A stretch of DNA of 64,000 nucleotides, taken from contig NZ_QNVV01000005.1 of the NCBI RefSeq assembly GCF_003384725.1, positions 1-64,000 of the forward strand, in the 5' to 3' direction. Origin of the DNA: Chryseobacterium pennipullorum. GTDB lineage: Bacteria > Bacteroidota > Bacteroidia > Flavobacteriales > Weeksellaceae. The position numbers were made by a program, and so were the translations under genes. Shown here one piece after another: positions 7,307 to 16,551 of the stretch (position 1 is its first letter; each line of letters starts with the position of its first letter). Under the pieces are notes generated by a model that saw nothing but the letters and a program-made list of their open reading frames with translations, had not been told where the DNA came from and searched no databases.

Positions 7307-8833
7307 ATGGCAGATAAAACACAATTTATTGAAGAACTAAATGCAAGATACACTCCTAAGGGAGATCATATTATATTAGGAAAGGGAATGCTGGATGGGG
7401 AGGTAGTTCCGGAAGTTAATGTAACCATTCCTCTAAAAACAATCAACCGCCACGGCCTTATTGCCGGTGCCACCGGAACCGGAAAGACCAAAACATTACA
7501 GGTCTTTGCAGAGCAGCTTTCACACGCCGGAATTCCCTCTCTTGTGCTGGATATCAAGGGAGACTTCTCCGGAATTGCAGAGGCAGGACAGATGAATGCC
7601 ATTATTGAAGAGCGGTATGCAAAAACACAGCTTCCTTACAATCCACAAGGATTTCCGGTAGAGCTGATGAGCATTTCCGGAGGAAAAGGGGTAAAGCTAA
7701 GAGCAACAGTTACAGAATTCGGACCTGTTTTATTAAGTAAAATTCTTGGGCTTAATGATACCCAGCAAAGCATCATGTCCATTGTTTTCAAATATTGTGA
7801 TGATAAAGGCTTACCACTGATTGATCTGAACGATTTGAAAAAAGTCCTGCAATATGTAACAGATAACGCTCAGGGAAAAGCAGAACTTGCAGCCAATTAC
7901 GGATCTATAGCCCCGGCTTCTTTGGGAGCTATCTTAAGATCTATTGTGGCTTTGGAACAGCAGGGAGCGGCCGATTTTTTCGGAGAACTGAGCTTTGACG
8001 TTCAGGACCTTCTGGAAACCAGGGACGGAAAAGGAGTGGTCAATATATTAAGAGTATCGGATATTCAGAATAAGCCACAGCTGTTCTCCACATTTATGCT
8101 TTCACTTTTTGCTGAAATTTATATGACGTTTCCGGAAGAAGGAGACAGTGGAAAACCGAAAATGGTCCTGTTCATTGATGAGGCTCACCTGATTTTTGAT
8201 GAAGCTTCGAAGGCACTGCTCTCCCAGATCGAAACCATGGTAAAGCTGATTCGTTCTAAAGGAGTGGGGATCTATTTCATCACACAGATTCCCGGGGATG
8301 TCCCTGAAAATGTACTTTCCCAGCTAGGACTGAAAATTCAGCATGCCCTTAGAGGTTTTACAGCAAAAGATAAAAAGGAAATTTCCAAAGCCGTGGAAAA
8401 CTATCCGACTACGGAATATTATAATGCTTCCAGCCTTATTCAGAATCTGGGAATCGGAGAGGCTTTTGTAACGGCGCTGGACGAAAAAGGAATTCCAACA
8501 CCGTTGGTACATACCTATCTGATCTCTCCCGAATCGAGAATGGATGTTTTGAATGAAACGGAGATTTCAGAACTAACCGGTAAATCTGCTTTAGTAGCAA
8601 AATATGAAAATGCTGTGGATAAAGAATCTGCGTATGAAATTCTGACCAGCAGAATGGAACAGGCGGCACAAAACCCGACAGCTGCTCAAAAGACAAGACC
8701 GGTAAAGCAAGAACCTGGAATGTTTGAGCAGGTTTTGCAGAGCAAAGCAGGTCGAACTTTTACGTCTACATTAATGAGAGAAGGAGCGAAAGCAATTCTC
8801 GGAATGTTCGGACTGGGAGGAAGAAGAAGATAA
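7307..8833 (+). CDS. HerA-like ATPase (DUF853/YjgR family)
   Basis: A 508-aa P-loop NTPase. Walker A is GATGTGKTKTL near residue 53 and Walker B is MVLFIDEAHLIFD near residue 288, followed by an arginine-finger-like KLIRSKGVGIYFITQ segment. The fold corresponds to the C-terminal domain of HerA-type DNA translocases, and the length and start match the YjgR/DUF853 group, whose cellular role is not settled. There is no HAS-barrel N-terminal domain and no NurA nuclease gene beside it, so it is not the classical HerA-NurA resection pair. A poorly conserved Gln/Pro-rich stretch precedes the basic C-terminal tail (GLGGRRR). Confidence 0.88.
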   Translation: MADKTQFIEELNARYTPKGDHIILGKGMLDGEVVPEVNVTIPLKTINRHGLIAGATGTGKTKTLQVFAEQLSHAGIPSLVLDIKGDFSGIAEAGQMNAIIEERYAKTQLPYNPQGFPVELMSISGGKGVKLRATVTEFGPVLLSKILGLNDTQQSIMSIVFKYCDDKGLPLIDLNDLKKVLQYVTDNAQGKAELAANYGSIAPASLGAILRSIVALEQQGAADFFGELSFDVQDLLETRDGKGVVNILRVSDIQNKPQLFSTFMLSLFAEIYMTFPEEGDSGKPKMVLFIDEAHLIFDEASKALLSQIETMVKLIRSKGVGIYFITQIPGDVPENVLSQLGLKIQHALRGFTAKDKKEISKAVENYPTTEYYNASSLIQNLGIGEAFVTALDEKGIPTPLVHTYLISPESRMDVLNETEISELTGKSALVAKYENAVDKESAYEILTSRMEQAAQNPTAAQKTRPVKQEPGMFEQVLQSKAGRTFTSTLMREGAKAILGMFGLGGRRR

Positions 8834-8998
8834 CTCTGAAGGTAAACTAAAGGAATCTGCTATGCTTTTTTTATTTTTTTTATTATTTTAGCAGGTTATC
8901 TTTACCGGCAGAGGAAAATAGGGTTAGATTTTTCGAGCGAAAGTTTCGGGAAAGAAAAAACAAATACAATTAAAAAAACAGCAGTTAACGGGAAATCA

Positions 8999-10222
8999 AT
9001 GTATTCAATTATAGATATAGAAAGTAATGGTGCAGGTTATAGACATGAATGCATTATCGATATTGCCATCTACAGGTATGATGGTCAGAAAATTACTGAC
9101 CAGTTTATATCTCTTGTCAACCCAGAGGGTGATATTACCCCTTTTGTACAAAAACTGACCAGTATCACCCCGAAAATGGTTAAAACGGCTCCTAAATTTC
9201 ATGAAATAGCCAAGAGGGTCATCGAAATCACACAAAATACAACTCTTGTGGGGCATAATATTGATTTTGATTACAGAATGCTCCGCCAGTCCTTTAAAAG
9301 GCTTGGCTATGATTTCAAGATCAATACTTTAGATACAATTCCGTTAGCGAAAAAGCTGATCCCTGATGAGGTTAGCTATTCATTGGGTAAGCTGGTGAAA
9401 TCACTGGGGATCCCGCTTACCAATCATCACAGGGCTGATGGTGATGCAAGGGCGACACTGGAGCTGTTCAAACTATTGGTGATCAAGGATACTGAAAATG
9501 AAATTATTCAGAAACAACATGATGAATCTAATGCGAAAACCTATATCAATAAAATAAAGGAACTCACGCAGGATCTTCCGAATGACAAAGGATTTGTCTA
9601 TTTTCAGGACGAAGCAGGACGTATTCTTTTCTCCGATTATGTACAGGATATCAATAAATTTTCGAAAAAAGTATTCAATTCAAAATCCCAGAAATGGGAA
9701 AGCGTTCAGAAAGGTGTGACGCAGATTAATTTCGAGCTTACAGGTACGGATACCATTGCCAAACTGATTCTTAACTCGAAAAATATTAAAAAGAAAGAGG
9801 TTCTGCCTTTCGGGCTTTATTTCAGAAACGGCAAATATATTGTTGAAAAGAATAATCTCAACAAGACGGAAAAACCTGCTTTGAAATTCAGATCTTTTAC
9901 CCAGGGTACAAAAGCGGTGCAATTTATCAGTGCATTGGAGGAGTTTAAAGATTTTACAGTCCTGAAACAGAAAATAGACTTCAAAAAGAGAAATGAGCTC
10001 TGGCTGGGAACAGGAAGGAAATTAGGAGAAAAACTGTTCTTAATTATTGATAATGGAAAGGTGGTTTCGTTTGGTTTTTATGAATTGTTTACGCAGATTC
10101 AGACTATGAGCAAGCTGGCAAAACTTAAAATTGATCTACCTATGTCCTCAACTGATTTGAATAACGAATTGCAGCTGGCCCTGCTTCGCGGTGATTTTGA
10201 GACTTTACCCTTACCAAAATAA
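8999..10222 (+). CDS. DEDDh exonuclease (DnaQ-like) with degenerate GIY-YIG domain
   Basis: A 407-aa protein. Residues 1-165 form a DnaQ-type 3'-5' exonuclease with all catalytic acids: DIES (Asp/Glu near residue 6), NIDFDYRML (Asp) and HHRADGDARAT (His and Asp). From about residue 196 the sequence GFVYFQDEAGRILFSDYV follows the shape of a UvrC/Cho-type GIY-YIG fold, but the GIY and YIG motifs are degraded (GFVYF and FSDY), so this half is probably not a nuclease. The C-terminal 100 residues are not recognised. Known relatives join DnaQ and GIY-YIG domains in repair proteins; this one seems to keep only the exonuclease activity. It is monocistronic, preceded by 165 nt of AT-rich DNA without visible features. 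Confidence 0.85.
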   Translation: MYSIIDIESNGAGYRHECIIDIAIYRYDGQKITDQFISLVNPEGDITPFVQKLTSITPKMVKTAPKFHEIAKRVIEITQNTTLVGHNIDFDYRMLRQSFKRLGYDFKINTLDTIPLAKKLIPDEVSYSLGKLVKSLGIPLTNHHRADGDARATLELFKLLVIKDTENEIIQKQHDESNAKTYINKIKELTQDLPNDKGFVYFQDEAGRILFSDYVQDINKFSKKVFNSKSQKWESVQKGVTQINFELTGTDTIAKLILNSKNIKKKEVLPFGLYFRNGKYIVEKNNLNKTEKPALKFRSFTQGTKAVQFISALEEFKDFTVLKQKIDFKKRNELWLGTGRKLGEKLFLIIDNGKVVSFGFYELFTQIQTMSKLAKLKIDLPMSSTDLNNELQLALLRGDFETLPLPK

Positions 10223-10301
10223 AGGAAAAATATAGAGATTGGGTTGTGATACGCAGGAAGGTGCGTTTCAAATCAATTTTTCTGGAATAAAAAATAAATA
10301 G

Positions 10302-10309
10302 TACTTTTG
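10302..10309 (+). promoter_or_regulatory. promoter -7 element of the leader transcript
   Basis: TACTTTTG, a full TAnnTTTG match, 20 nt before the ATG of the 23-codon ORF. The -33 element is not clear. Confidence 0.5.
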
Positions 10310-10328
10310 CAAAAAATAAATAGAAGCA

Positions 10329-10400
10329 ATGCAAAATTTTAAACAAATTAAAACTGGTAAAAAGGGAGCTGTAAAGTTCTCTAAGGTTTGGAATATTTAA
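10329..10400 (+). CDS. 23-codon leader/small ORF upstream of lysA
   Basis: ATG to TAA encodes MQNFKQIKTGKKGAVKFSKVW and two more residues. It is basic, with six Lys among 23 residues. A promoter element lies upstream and a terminator hairpin follows at 10433-10467, all before lysA at 10483. A Lys-rich short ORF ahead of a terminator and the last gene of lysine synthesis resembles an attenuation leader, but the terminator leaves only 15 nt before lysA and alternative pairing has not been worked out. It could equally be a small stand-alone mRNA. The start context GAAGCAATG is the same as that of the small ORF at 54085. Confidence 0.45.
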   Translation: MQNFKQIKTGKKGAVKFSKVWNI

Positions 10401-10432
10401 AAGACTTGTCTTGCATAAAAAATAATTAATGT

Positions 10433-10467
10433 GGCAGGCTCTTTTTCGAAGAATCTGCCTTTTTTTA
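10433..10467 (+). terminator. terminator/attenuator before lysA
   Basis: GGCAG (10433-10437) pairs with CTGCC (10455-10459), with further partial pairing inside (TCTT/AAGA), followed by eight T. It ends 16 nt before the lysA start codon. Confidence 0.7.
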
Positions 10468-10482
10468 TGTTAAAATGAAATT

Positions 10483-11685
10483 ATGAATTCAAAAGAATTA
10501 TTAAAGATTGCCCAAGAGTTTGGCACACCGGTGTACGTTTATGATGCTGAATCCATCAAAGTTCAATACGAAAAACTTACATCCTCTTTTTTAAAACACA
10601 CAAAGTTTTTCTATGCGGCAAAGGCGTTGACGAACATCAATATCCTTAAATATGTAAAGAACTTGGGTGCCTCTTTGGATTGTGTATCTATTAATGAAGT
10701 TAAACTTGGATTAAAGGCAGGATTTCCGAAGGAAAAGATTTTGTTTACTCCCAATTGTGTTGACTTGGCAGAAATAGAGGAAGCAATGACTTTTGGAGTT
10801 CATATAAACATTGATAACATTTCTATTCTTGAGCAATTCGGGAACAAATACGGAAATTCGTACCCGATTTTTGTAAGAATCAATCCACATATTTTTGCCG
10901 GAGGAAACTATAAGATTTCAACGGGGCATATCGACAGCAAGTTTGGGATTTCTATCCACCAGCTTCGTCACATTGAAAGAGTGATGAAAAGTACAAACGT
11001 TAATGTTGAAGGACTTCACATGCATACCGGAAGTGAAATCAAAGATCCTGAGGTATTCCTTCAGGCTTTGGATATCATGCTGGAGCTTTCAGAGCATTTC
11101 CCGAATCTGAAATATCTGGATATGGGAAGCGGCTTCAAAATCCCTTATCAGGATAATGAAGAGGAAACAGACGTGAAAACTCTGGGAAAAAAAGTAGAAA
11201 GAGTCTTGGGAGAATTCTCAAAATCGACAGGAAGAAAATTTGAACTATGGTTCGAACCTGGAAAATTCCTCGTAGGGAAAAGCGGCTATTTGTTGGTGAA
11301 AGCCAATGTGATTAAGCAGACAACCGCAACAGTTTTTGTAGGGGTAAACTCTGGTTTCAACCATCTGATCCGTCCGATGTTCTACGATTCTTATCACATG
11401 ATTGAAAACTTGTCCAATCCGAAAGGAGCGGAGAGAATTTATACTGTAGTGGGGAATATATGTGAAACGGATACGTTTGCATGGGACAGAAAGCTGAATG
11501 AAGTAAGAGAGGGTGATATCCTGGCCTTCCATAATGCAGGAGCTTATGGTTTTGAAATGAGTTCAAACTTCAACTCCAGATTAAAACCTGCAGAAGTTTT
11601 ATTCCTGGATGGAAAAGCTCACCTGATCCGTAAGAGAGACGAATTTGAAGATCTTCTGCGAAATCAGATCGAAGTCATCAACTAA
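10483..11685 (+). CDS. lysA: diaminopimelate decarboxylase
   Basis: A 400-aa PLP-dependent fold-III decarboxylase catalysing the last step of lysine synthesis, meso-diaminopimelate to lysine. Lys47 in FFYAAKAL is the PLP Schiff-base lysine. HMHTGSEI, the glycine-rich DMGSGFKIPY loop, WFEPGKFLV and the C-terminal CETDTF active-site segment are all in place and in order. Length is as expected. It is preceded by the leader ORF and terminator-like hairpin, which may regulate it, and followed by its own terminator. No other lysine genes are nearby. Confidence 0.93.
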   Translation: MNSKELLKIAQEFGTPVYVYDAESIKVQYEKLTSSFLKHTKFFYAAKALTNINILKYVKNLGASLDCVSINEVKLGLKAGFPKEKILFTPNCVDLAEIEEAMTFGVHINIDNISILEQFGNKYGNSYPIFVRINPHIFAGGNYKISTGHIDSKFGISIHQLRHIERVMKSTNVNVEGLHMHTGSEIKDPEVFLQALDIMLELSEHFPNLKYLDMGSGFKIPYQDNEEETDVKTLGKKVERVLGEFSKSTGRKFELWFEPGKFLVGKSGYLLVKANVIKQTTATVFVGVNSGFNHLIRPMFYDSYHMIENLSNPKGAERIYTVVGNICETDTFAWDRKLNEVREGDILAFHNAGAYGFEMSSNFNSRLKPAEVLFLDGKAHLIRKRDEFEDLLRNQIEVIN

Positions 11686-11707
11686 TCAGAGATAAAGTAT
11701 CAATAAG

Positions 11708-11736
11708 CAGCCGCCTTTTGGGTGGCTGTTTTGTTT
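11708..11736 (+). terminator. lysA terminator
   Basis: CAGCCgCC / GGgTGGCTG hairpin with a TTTTG loop and a T-rich tail, 23 nt after the lysA stop. Confidence 0.75.
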
Positions 11737-11789
11737 CAGTGATGAAGATACTGCAGATTCAGAATTAAAATAAAGGAGAATTTTGTTGC

Positions 11790-11824
11790 TAAACCAAACA
11801 GGTTTTCAAAACCTTTTAGGTTTA
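11790..11824. repeat. nested inverted repeat (AGGTTTT type)
   Basis: AGGTTTT-c-AAAACCT inside TAAACC...GGTTTA. It resembles the longer perfect palindrome at 56588-56618 in its AACCT/AGGTT arms and may be a decayed member of the same repeat family. The rest of the 268-nt gap before poxB holds only the lysA terminator. Confidence 0.4.
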
Positions 11825-11954
11825 ATCATTATAAAATAACAGATTTTTAACATTGAAATCCTAGGAAGGGTTCAGTTTAATTAGTTAATTTTGATAGAAA
11901 GACAGCTTTTGAACACTGTTGTCTGATCCTAAATAAATATCAAATCAATTAATT

Positions 11955-13688
11955 ATGGCCCAAAATATAGCAGAGCAGATTGTTGAGATGCTCGAAAATG
12001 CCGATGTGAAAAGAATTTATGCAGTAACAGGAGATAGTCTTAATCATCTTAATATTGCAGTTAAAAAGAGCAGTATAGAATGGATTCATGTGCGACACGA
12101 GGAGGTGGGAGCTTATGCCGCTGCAGCGGAAGCCGAACTGGATGGTCTTGCAGTATGTGCAGGTAGTTGTGGTCCTGGTCACGTTCATCTTATCAATGGA
12201 GTGTATGAAGCACACCGGTCACACGTACCCATGCTGGTTATTGCTTCTACCATCCCTAGTGATGAAATGGGTATGGATTACTTTCAGGAAACAAATACGA
12301 TAAAGCTGTTTGATGACTGCAGCTATTACAATCAAATGATTACACGTCCTGAACAGGTACAGCGAACGGTACAGACTGCTATTCAGCATGCGATTTCTAA
12401 AAAAGGAGTTGCGGTCATCGGGCTGCCGGGAGATGTTTCTGAGTTGGATGCTGAAGAAACAACCACATCCACTCAGATCTTTAAAACGAATCCAGTTATC
12501 CGGCCTTCGGATGATGAGCTCGAAAAACTGGCGACGCTGATTAACGACAGTAAGAAGGTAACCCTGTATTGCGGAATCGGAGCAGCAGCAGCCAGTGCGG
12601 AAATTATAGAGCTCTCCAGACATCTTAAAGCACCTGTAGGATATTCTTTCCGTGGGAAAATGGCTATTCAGCCCAACAACCCTAATGAAGTGGGCCTTAC
12701 AGGCTTACTGGGTCTTCCGTCGGCATACCATGCAATGCACGAGGCTGATCTGGTTATCCTTCTGGGAACAGATTTTCCGTATCAGAAATTCATGCCTGTA
12801 AAAAATAAAATCGTACAGATTGATGAAGGTCCGGAACGGCTTGGAAGAAGAGCCCGGCTGGAACTGGGGCTGGCAGGAGATGTCAGGGAGACCGTGAAGG
12901 CAGTATTACCTCTGCTCAGGGAAAAAACGGATATACACTTTCTGAATGAACAACTGGAATTTTATGGAAAGGTGAAGGAAAATCAACTCGAATATGTAAA
13001 AGATTTTGGTAAGGAAAATGCAATTCAGCCCGAATATGTAGCCCATACCTTAGACCGGCTAGCTAAAAAAGATGCGATCTTCACTGTGGATACGGGAATG
13101 TGTTGCGTATGGGGAGCCAGGTTTATTACCGGAACCGGAGAAAGGAAAATGTTGGGTTCATTTAATCACGGTTCAATGGCTAATGCGATGCCAATGGCTA
13201 TAGGAGCTTCTCTTGCACACCCCGAAAAGCAGGTTATTGCGATGTGTGGTGACGGTGGGTTGTCTATGCTTTTGGGTGATATGGCTACAATCTTTCAGTA
13301 TAAGCTTCCTGTAAAGCTGATCGTGTTCAACAACAGAACGCTGGGAATGGTGAAGCTGGAAATGGAAGTGGGAGGAATGCCGGATAATGAGACTGATCTT
13401 ATCAATCCGGATTTTGCAATGGTTGCCCAGGCCATGGGGTATCCTGGGAAAAATGTGCACCGGCCTGAAGAAGTGGAAAGCGCTATAAGAGAATGTCTGG
13501 ATTATAACGGACCTTATCTTCTGAATATATTTACGAATCCAAACGCACTGGCTCTTCCTCCGAAAATCGAATTTGATCAGGTATTGGGAATGACTAAATC
13601 TATGGCTCAGCTGATGCTTGGCGGAAAAATGGATGAGGTTCTTGATACAGTAAAAACCAATTATAAACATATCAAAGGACTGCTGTGA
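11955..13688 (+). CDS. poxB: thiamine-dependent pyruvate dehydrogenase (quinone)/pyruvate oxidase
   Basis: A 577-aa ThDP enzyme of the acetolactate synthase superfamily. The catalytic Glu lies in HVRHEEVGAYAAAAE (residues 46-60). The central FAD-type domain follows, and the C-terminal ThDP/Mg motif GDGGLSMLLGDM...FNN lies at about 430-460. Overall sequence and length match PoxB, which oxidises pyruvate to acetate and CO2 and passes electrons to quinone at the membrane. It is monocistronic with a strong terminator. The membrane-binding C-terminus known in E. coli is not obvious here, so pyruvate oxidase remains an alternative. Confidence 0.88.
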   Translation: MAQNIAEQIVEMLENADVKRIYAVTGDSLNHLNIAVKKSSIEWIHVRHEEVGAYAAAAEAELDGLAVCAGSCGPGHVHLINGVYEAHRSHVPMLVIASTIPSDEMGMDYFQETNTIKLFDDCSYYNQMITRPEQVQRTVQTAIQHAISKKGVAVIGLPGDVSELDAEETTTSTQIFKTNPVIRPSDDELEKLATLINDSKKVTLYCGIGAAAASAEIIELSRHLKAPVGYSFRGKMAIQPNNPNEVGLTGLLGLPSAYHAMHEADLVILLGTDFPYQKFMPVKNKIVQIDEGPERLGRRARLELGLAGDVRETVKAVLPLLREKTDIHFLNEQLEFYGKVKENQLEYVKDFGKENAIQPEYVAHTLDRLAKKDAIFTVDTGMCCVWGARFITGTGERKMLGSFNHGSMANAMPMAIGASLAHPEKQVIAMCGDGGLSMLLGDMATIFQYKLPVKLIVFNNRTLGMVKLEMEVGGMPDNETDLINPDFAMVAQAMGYPGKNVHRPEEVESAIRECLDYNGPYLLNIFTNPNALALPPKIEFDQVLGMTKSMAQLMLGGKMDEVLDTVKTNYKHIKGLL

Positions 13689-13718
13689 TCACAGAATAGA
13701 ATGTACTATAATACAGGC

Positions 13719-13743
13719 AAAACTTCACAATACGTGAAGTTTT
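13719..13743 (+). terminator. poxB terminator
   Basis: AAAACTTCAC-aatac-GTGAAGTTTTT, a perfect 10-bp stem ending in T residues. Confidence 0.8.
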
Positions 13744-13798
13744 TCTGTTTGAAAAGCCTGGTAAATATTTACCTTTGCTTATTCAATACGATCAAATT

Positions 13799-14278
13799 AT
13801 GAAAACTGTACTTTTGCTTTTGGCTTTTTTTGCTGCTCATTTTTCATTGGCACAAGACCTTGAAGACAGGGATGATTCATTTTTAGCAGAAAATAATAAA
13901 AACCTTTTTAAAATAGATATTAAAGAGCCTTTTATGCAGGTGGCGGTAAAATGCGATGACTTCAAACCTGCCGCTTTTGAAGGTGGAGCTGCGGCATACA
14001 GAGAGCTGTTGGGTAAATTTATGTACACCTACCTGAATGCTGATTTTTATACTTTGAGTGGAGACTTTACCTTCACCCTGACCATCGATGCAACAGGAAA
14101 AATAATCAATATTGTAGGTATTCCAAAAGTGTTGAACAGTGAAGTTTTTTTTGATGATATGAAATATGTAGTGAGGAGAATCAAGAAAGACTGGACCCCG
14201 GCGACATGTAACGGACAACCGGTGAAATCGGAAATGAGACTCAGAATGAATTTCTCTTCCTTATCCGTAGATATGTAA
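13799..14278 (+). CDS. secreted protein with TonB-C-like domain
   Basis: A 159-aa protein with a signal peptide (MKTVLLLLAFFAAHFSLAQ) from the ATG at 13799. The C-terminal 75 residues (GDFTFTLTIDATGKI, then RRIKKDWTPATCNGQPVKSE) have the beta-alpha-beta plan and the W-P-x-x-x-NGxPV signature of TonB C-terminal domains, but there is no N-terminal membrane anchor or Pro-rich linker, so it is not an energy transducer. A fragment of a similar domain follows immediately at 14280. Function unknown. Confidence 0.75.
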   Translation: MKTVLLLLAFFAAHFSLAQDLEDRDDSFLAENNKNLFKIDIKEPFMQVAVKCDDFKPAAFEGGAAAYRELLGKFMYTYLNADFYTLSGDFTFTLTIDATGKIINIVGIPKVLNSEVFFDDMKYVVRRIKKDWTPATCNGQPVKSEMRLRMNFSSLSVDM

Positions 14279-14279
14279 T

Positions 14280-14417
14280 GTGGACCGTGTATTAATTATT
14301 AAAGAAGATATCGTAGCAGAACTTTCTGCAGTAAAGGGAGGTTGGTTTCCTTCTACTTTCAACGGAATCCCTACAATCATGAAGGTACGTGTCCCATTGA
14401 CCGTGGACTCTGATTAA
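14280..14417 (+). pseudogene. fragment of a TonB-C-like domain
   Basis: An open frame of 45 codons starting at GTG right after the previous gene. It reads GGWFPSTFNGIPTIMKVRVP near the end, the same W-P-x-x-x-NG-x-P signature as the preceding protein, in a different frame. It lacks a signal peptide and the first strand of the domain, so it looks like the 3' remnant of a paralogue lost by deletion. Translation from GTG cannot be excluded. The rest of the 300-nt gap before miaB carries only the miaB promoter. Confidence 0.5.
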
Positions 14418-14505
14418 TCTCACGAAGCAAATATGATATTATACTTTTTTTAAACAGGTTTCAGAGATCCGGGCAATAGTCCTGCCATTCTGTCACAATA
14501 TTTTG

Positions 14506-14513
14506 TATCTTTG
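14506..14513 (+). promoter_or_regulatory. miaB promoter -7 element
   Basis: TATCTTTG, a full TAnnTTTG match, about 70 nt upstream of the start codon. No clear TTG is found at the expected -33 position. Confidence 0.5.
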
Positions 14514-14578
14514 CAGACTTATCTGTTCGTAATTTATATTCAGAAATTAAACCTGAAATGTAGGCTGCGGACCTTAAA

Positions 14579-16030
14579 TTGACTATTGTGCAGGAAAAAT
14601 ATATAGACGAAACAAAACAGGGAGAAGCTTTTGCTATTGCTGAAAGGCCTGAGAATTCTAAAAAACTTTTTTTAGAAAGCTATGGCTGTCAGATGAATTT
14701 CTCTGATTCTGAAATTGTTGCATCCATTCTTAACGAACAAGGGTATAATACAACAATGAAGGTGGAAGAAGCAGACCTGATCCTGTTAAATACCTGTTCC
14801 ATCCGGGAAAAAGCTGAGCAAACTGTTAGAATGCGGCTTTCTCAGTTTAAAAATCTTAAGAAGGAAAAGCCGAACATGACGGTAGGAGTTCTGGGTTGCA
14901 TGGCGGAAAGACTGAAAACTAAATTTCTGGAAGAAGAACAGCTTGTTGATCTTGTGGTGGGACCGGATGCTTACAGAGATTTACCCAACCTTCTGAAGGA
15001 GACGGATGATGGTAGGGATGCCATTAATGTTATTCTTTCTAAAGAAGAAACCTATGCTGATATTAATCCTGTACGTTTGGGTGGAAACGGCGTTACTGCT
15101 TTTGTTACCATTACAAGAGGCTGTGATAATATGTGTACTTTCTGCGTCGTTCCATTCACCAGAGGAAGAGAAAGAAGCCGCGATCCGCACTCTATTATAG
15201 AAGAATGTAAAGACCTTGCCAAGAATGGTTATAAAGAAATTACCCTTTTAGGGCAAAACGTTGACTCTTACCTTTGGTATGGAGGAGGCCCTAAAAAAGA
15301 CTTTGCCAAGGCTTCTGAAATGCAAAAAGCTACGGCAGTTAATTTTGCACAACTGCTGGATGTAGTCGCTAAGGCAGTTCCTGAACTGAGAATAAGGTTT
15401 TCTACTTCAAATCCTCAGGATATGAGCCTGGATGTATTCAGAATGATGGCCAAACATGACAACATCTGTAAATATGTACATCTTCCTGTACAAAGCGGAA
15501 GCAACAATATGCTGGAAGCGATGAACAGGCAACATACTCGTGAAGAATATCTTGAGCTGATCAAAAAAGCTAAGGAAATCGTTCCTGAAGTAGCTTTCTC
15601 CCAGGACATGATTGTCGGTTTCTGCAATGAATCAGAAGAAGACCACCAGGATACATTAAGTCTGATGAGAGAAGTAGAGTATGATTACGGATATATGTTT
15701 GCTTATTCTGAAAGACCCGGTACACCAGCTCATAAAAAAATGCAAGATAATATTCCTGCCGATGTGAAGCAGAGACGTCTCGCAGAAGTAATTGCGCTGC
15801 AGGGTGAACTGTCCAGAAAAAGAATGAAATCGTATGTGGGAAGAATACACCGCATTTTAATTGAAGGAACTTCCAGAAAGAACGAAAACCAATGGAAGGG
15901 GAGAAATTCTCAGAATGCAGTATGTGTCTTTGATAAACTTGAAGGACAGAAAATAGGTGACATTGTGAGCGTTTTTGTTGATGACAATACCCAAGGCACA
16001 CTTTTAGGGAGAACAGCTGAATTAAATTAA
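14579..16030 (+). CDS. miaB: tRNA-2-methylthio-N6-dimethylallyladenosine synthase
   Basis: A radical-SAM methylthiotransferase of up to 483 aa that adds the 2-methylthio group at A37 of tRNAs reading U-starting codons. The N-terminal UPF0004 domain has the auxiliary-cluster cysteines ([29 protein letters not shown]). The radical-SAM motif CDNMCTFC sits at residues 182-189 and a TRAM domain closes the protein ([11 protein letters not shown]). The start is unusual: no ATG is available, so either TTG at 14579 or GTG at 14588 ([10 protein letters not shown]) is used; I consider the GTG equally likely. The small lipoprotein gene follows after 5 nt, suggesting an operon. Confidence 0.95.
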   Translation: MTIVQEKYIDETKQGEAFAIAERPENSKKLFLESYGCQMNFSDSEIVASILNEQGYNTTMKVEEADLILLNTCSIREKAEQTVRMRLSQFKNLKKEKPNMTVGVLGCMAERLKTKFLEEEQLVDLVVGPDAYRDLPNLLKETDDGRDAINVILSKEETYADINPVRLGGNGVTAFVTITRGCDNMCTFCVVPFTRGRERSRDPHSIIEECKDLAKNGYKEITLLGQNVDSYLWYGGGPKKDFAKASEMQKATAVNFAQLLDVVAKAVPELRIRFSTSNPQDMSLDVFRMMAKHDNICKYVHLPVQSGSNNMLEAMNRQHTREEYLELIKKAKEIVPEVAFSQDMIVGFCNESEEDHQDTLSLMREVEYDYGYMFAYSERPGTPAHKKMQDNIPADVKQRRLAEVIALQGELSRKRMKSYVGRIHRILIEGTSRKNENQWKGRNSQNAVCVFDKLEGQKIGDIVSVFVDDNTQGTLLGRTAELN

Positions 16031-16035
16031 GCTGG

Positions 16036-16551
16036 GTGAAAACGTTTTATCTTTTTTTCCTGTTTACCTGCGTTTTGATGTCATGCCAGACAGAAAAAAG
16101 GCTAAGCAGATATTCTGATACCGTAGGAGATATTCAGTTTGATGAAAAACTGGATGACCCTGATTTCCAAAAATGTGGAGCTGCTAAGGATACTCCTTTT
16201 AGTTTTCAGTATTACCAGGGCGTCCGGGGATTTAATTACAAAGGAGAAAAGATTGAAATTGTTGAAAAGCTTGGAAAAGAAAATATATATTCTGAAAAGA
16301 ATGTAAACGGCTATATTACCGTCAGATTTTTAGTAAATTGTGAAGGGAAAACAGGCTTGTTCAGGCTGCAACCTATGAGCCCGGATCTGAAAGATACGGT
16401 TTTGGATGTGGAGTTGGAAGATAAACTCCTGAAGTTCACAAAATCACTGAATGGCTGGATGCCGAATGAAATAAAAGGTTTTAAAGTAGATTATTATCAG
16501 TATTTAACCTATAAAATTGAAAATGGAAAAGTTTCAGAGGTATTACCTTAG
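16036..16551 (+). CDS. lipoprotein with TonB-C-like fold
   Basis: A 171-aa protein from a GTG start 5 nt after miaB. The signal MKTFYLFFLFTCVLMSC ends in a lipobox with the Cys at residue 17. The C-terminal half (NGYITVRFLVNCEGKTGLF... LNGWMPNEIKGFKVDYYQYL) resembles the TonB-C-like fold of the secreted protein at 13799, though the NGxPV signature is lost. The function is unknown. It overlaps the next gene by 29 nt, so the two are probably translationally coupled. Confidence 0.75.
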   Translation: MKTFYLFFLFTCVLMSCQTEKRLSRYSDTVGDIQFDEKLDDPDFQKCGAAKDTPFSFQYYQGVRGFNYKGEKIEIVEKLGKENIYSEKNVNGYITVRFLVNCEGKTGLFRLQPMSPDLKDTVLDVELEDKLLKFTKSLNGWMPNEIKGFKVDYYQYLTYKIENGKVSEVLP

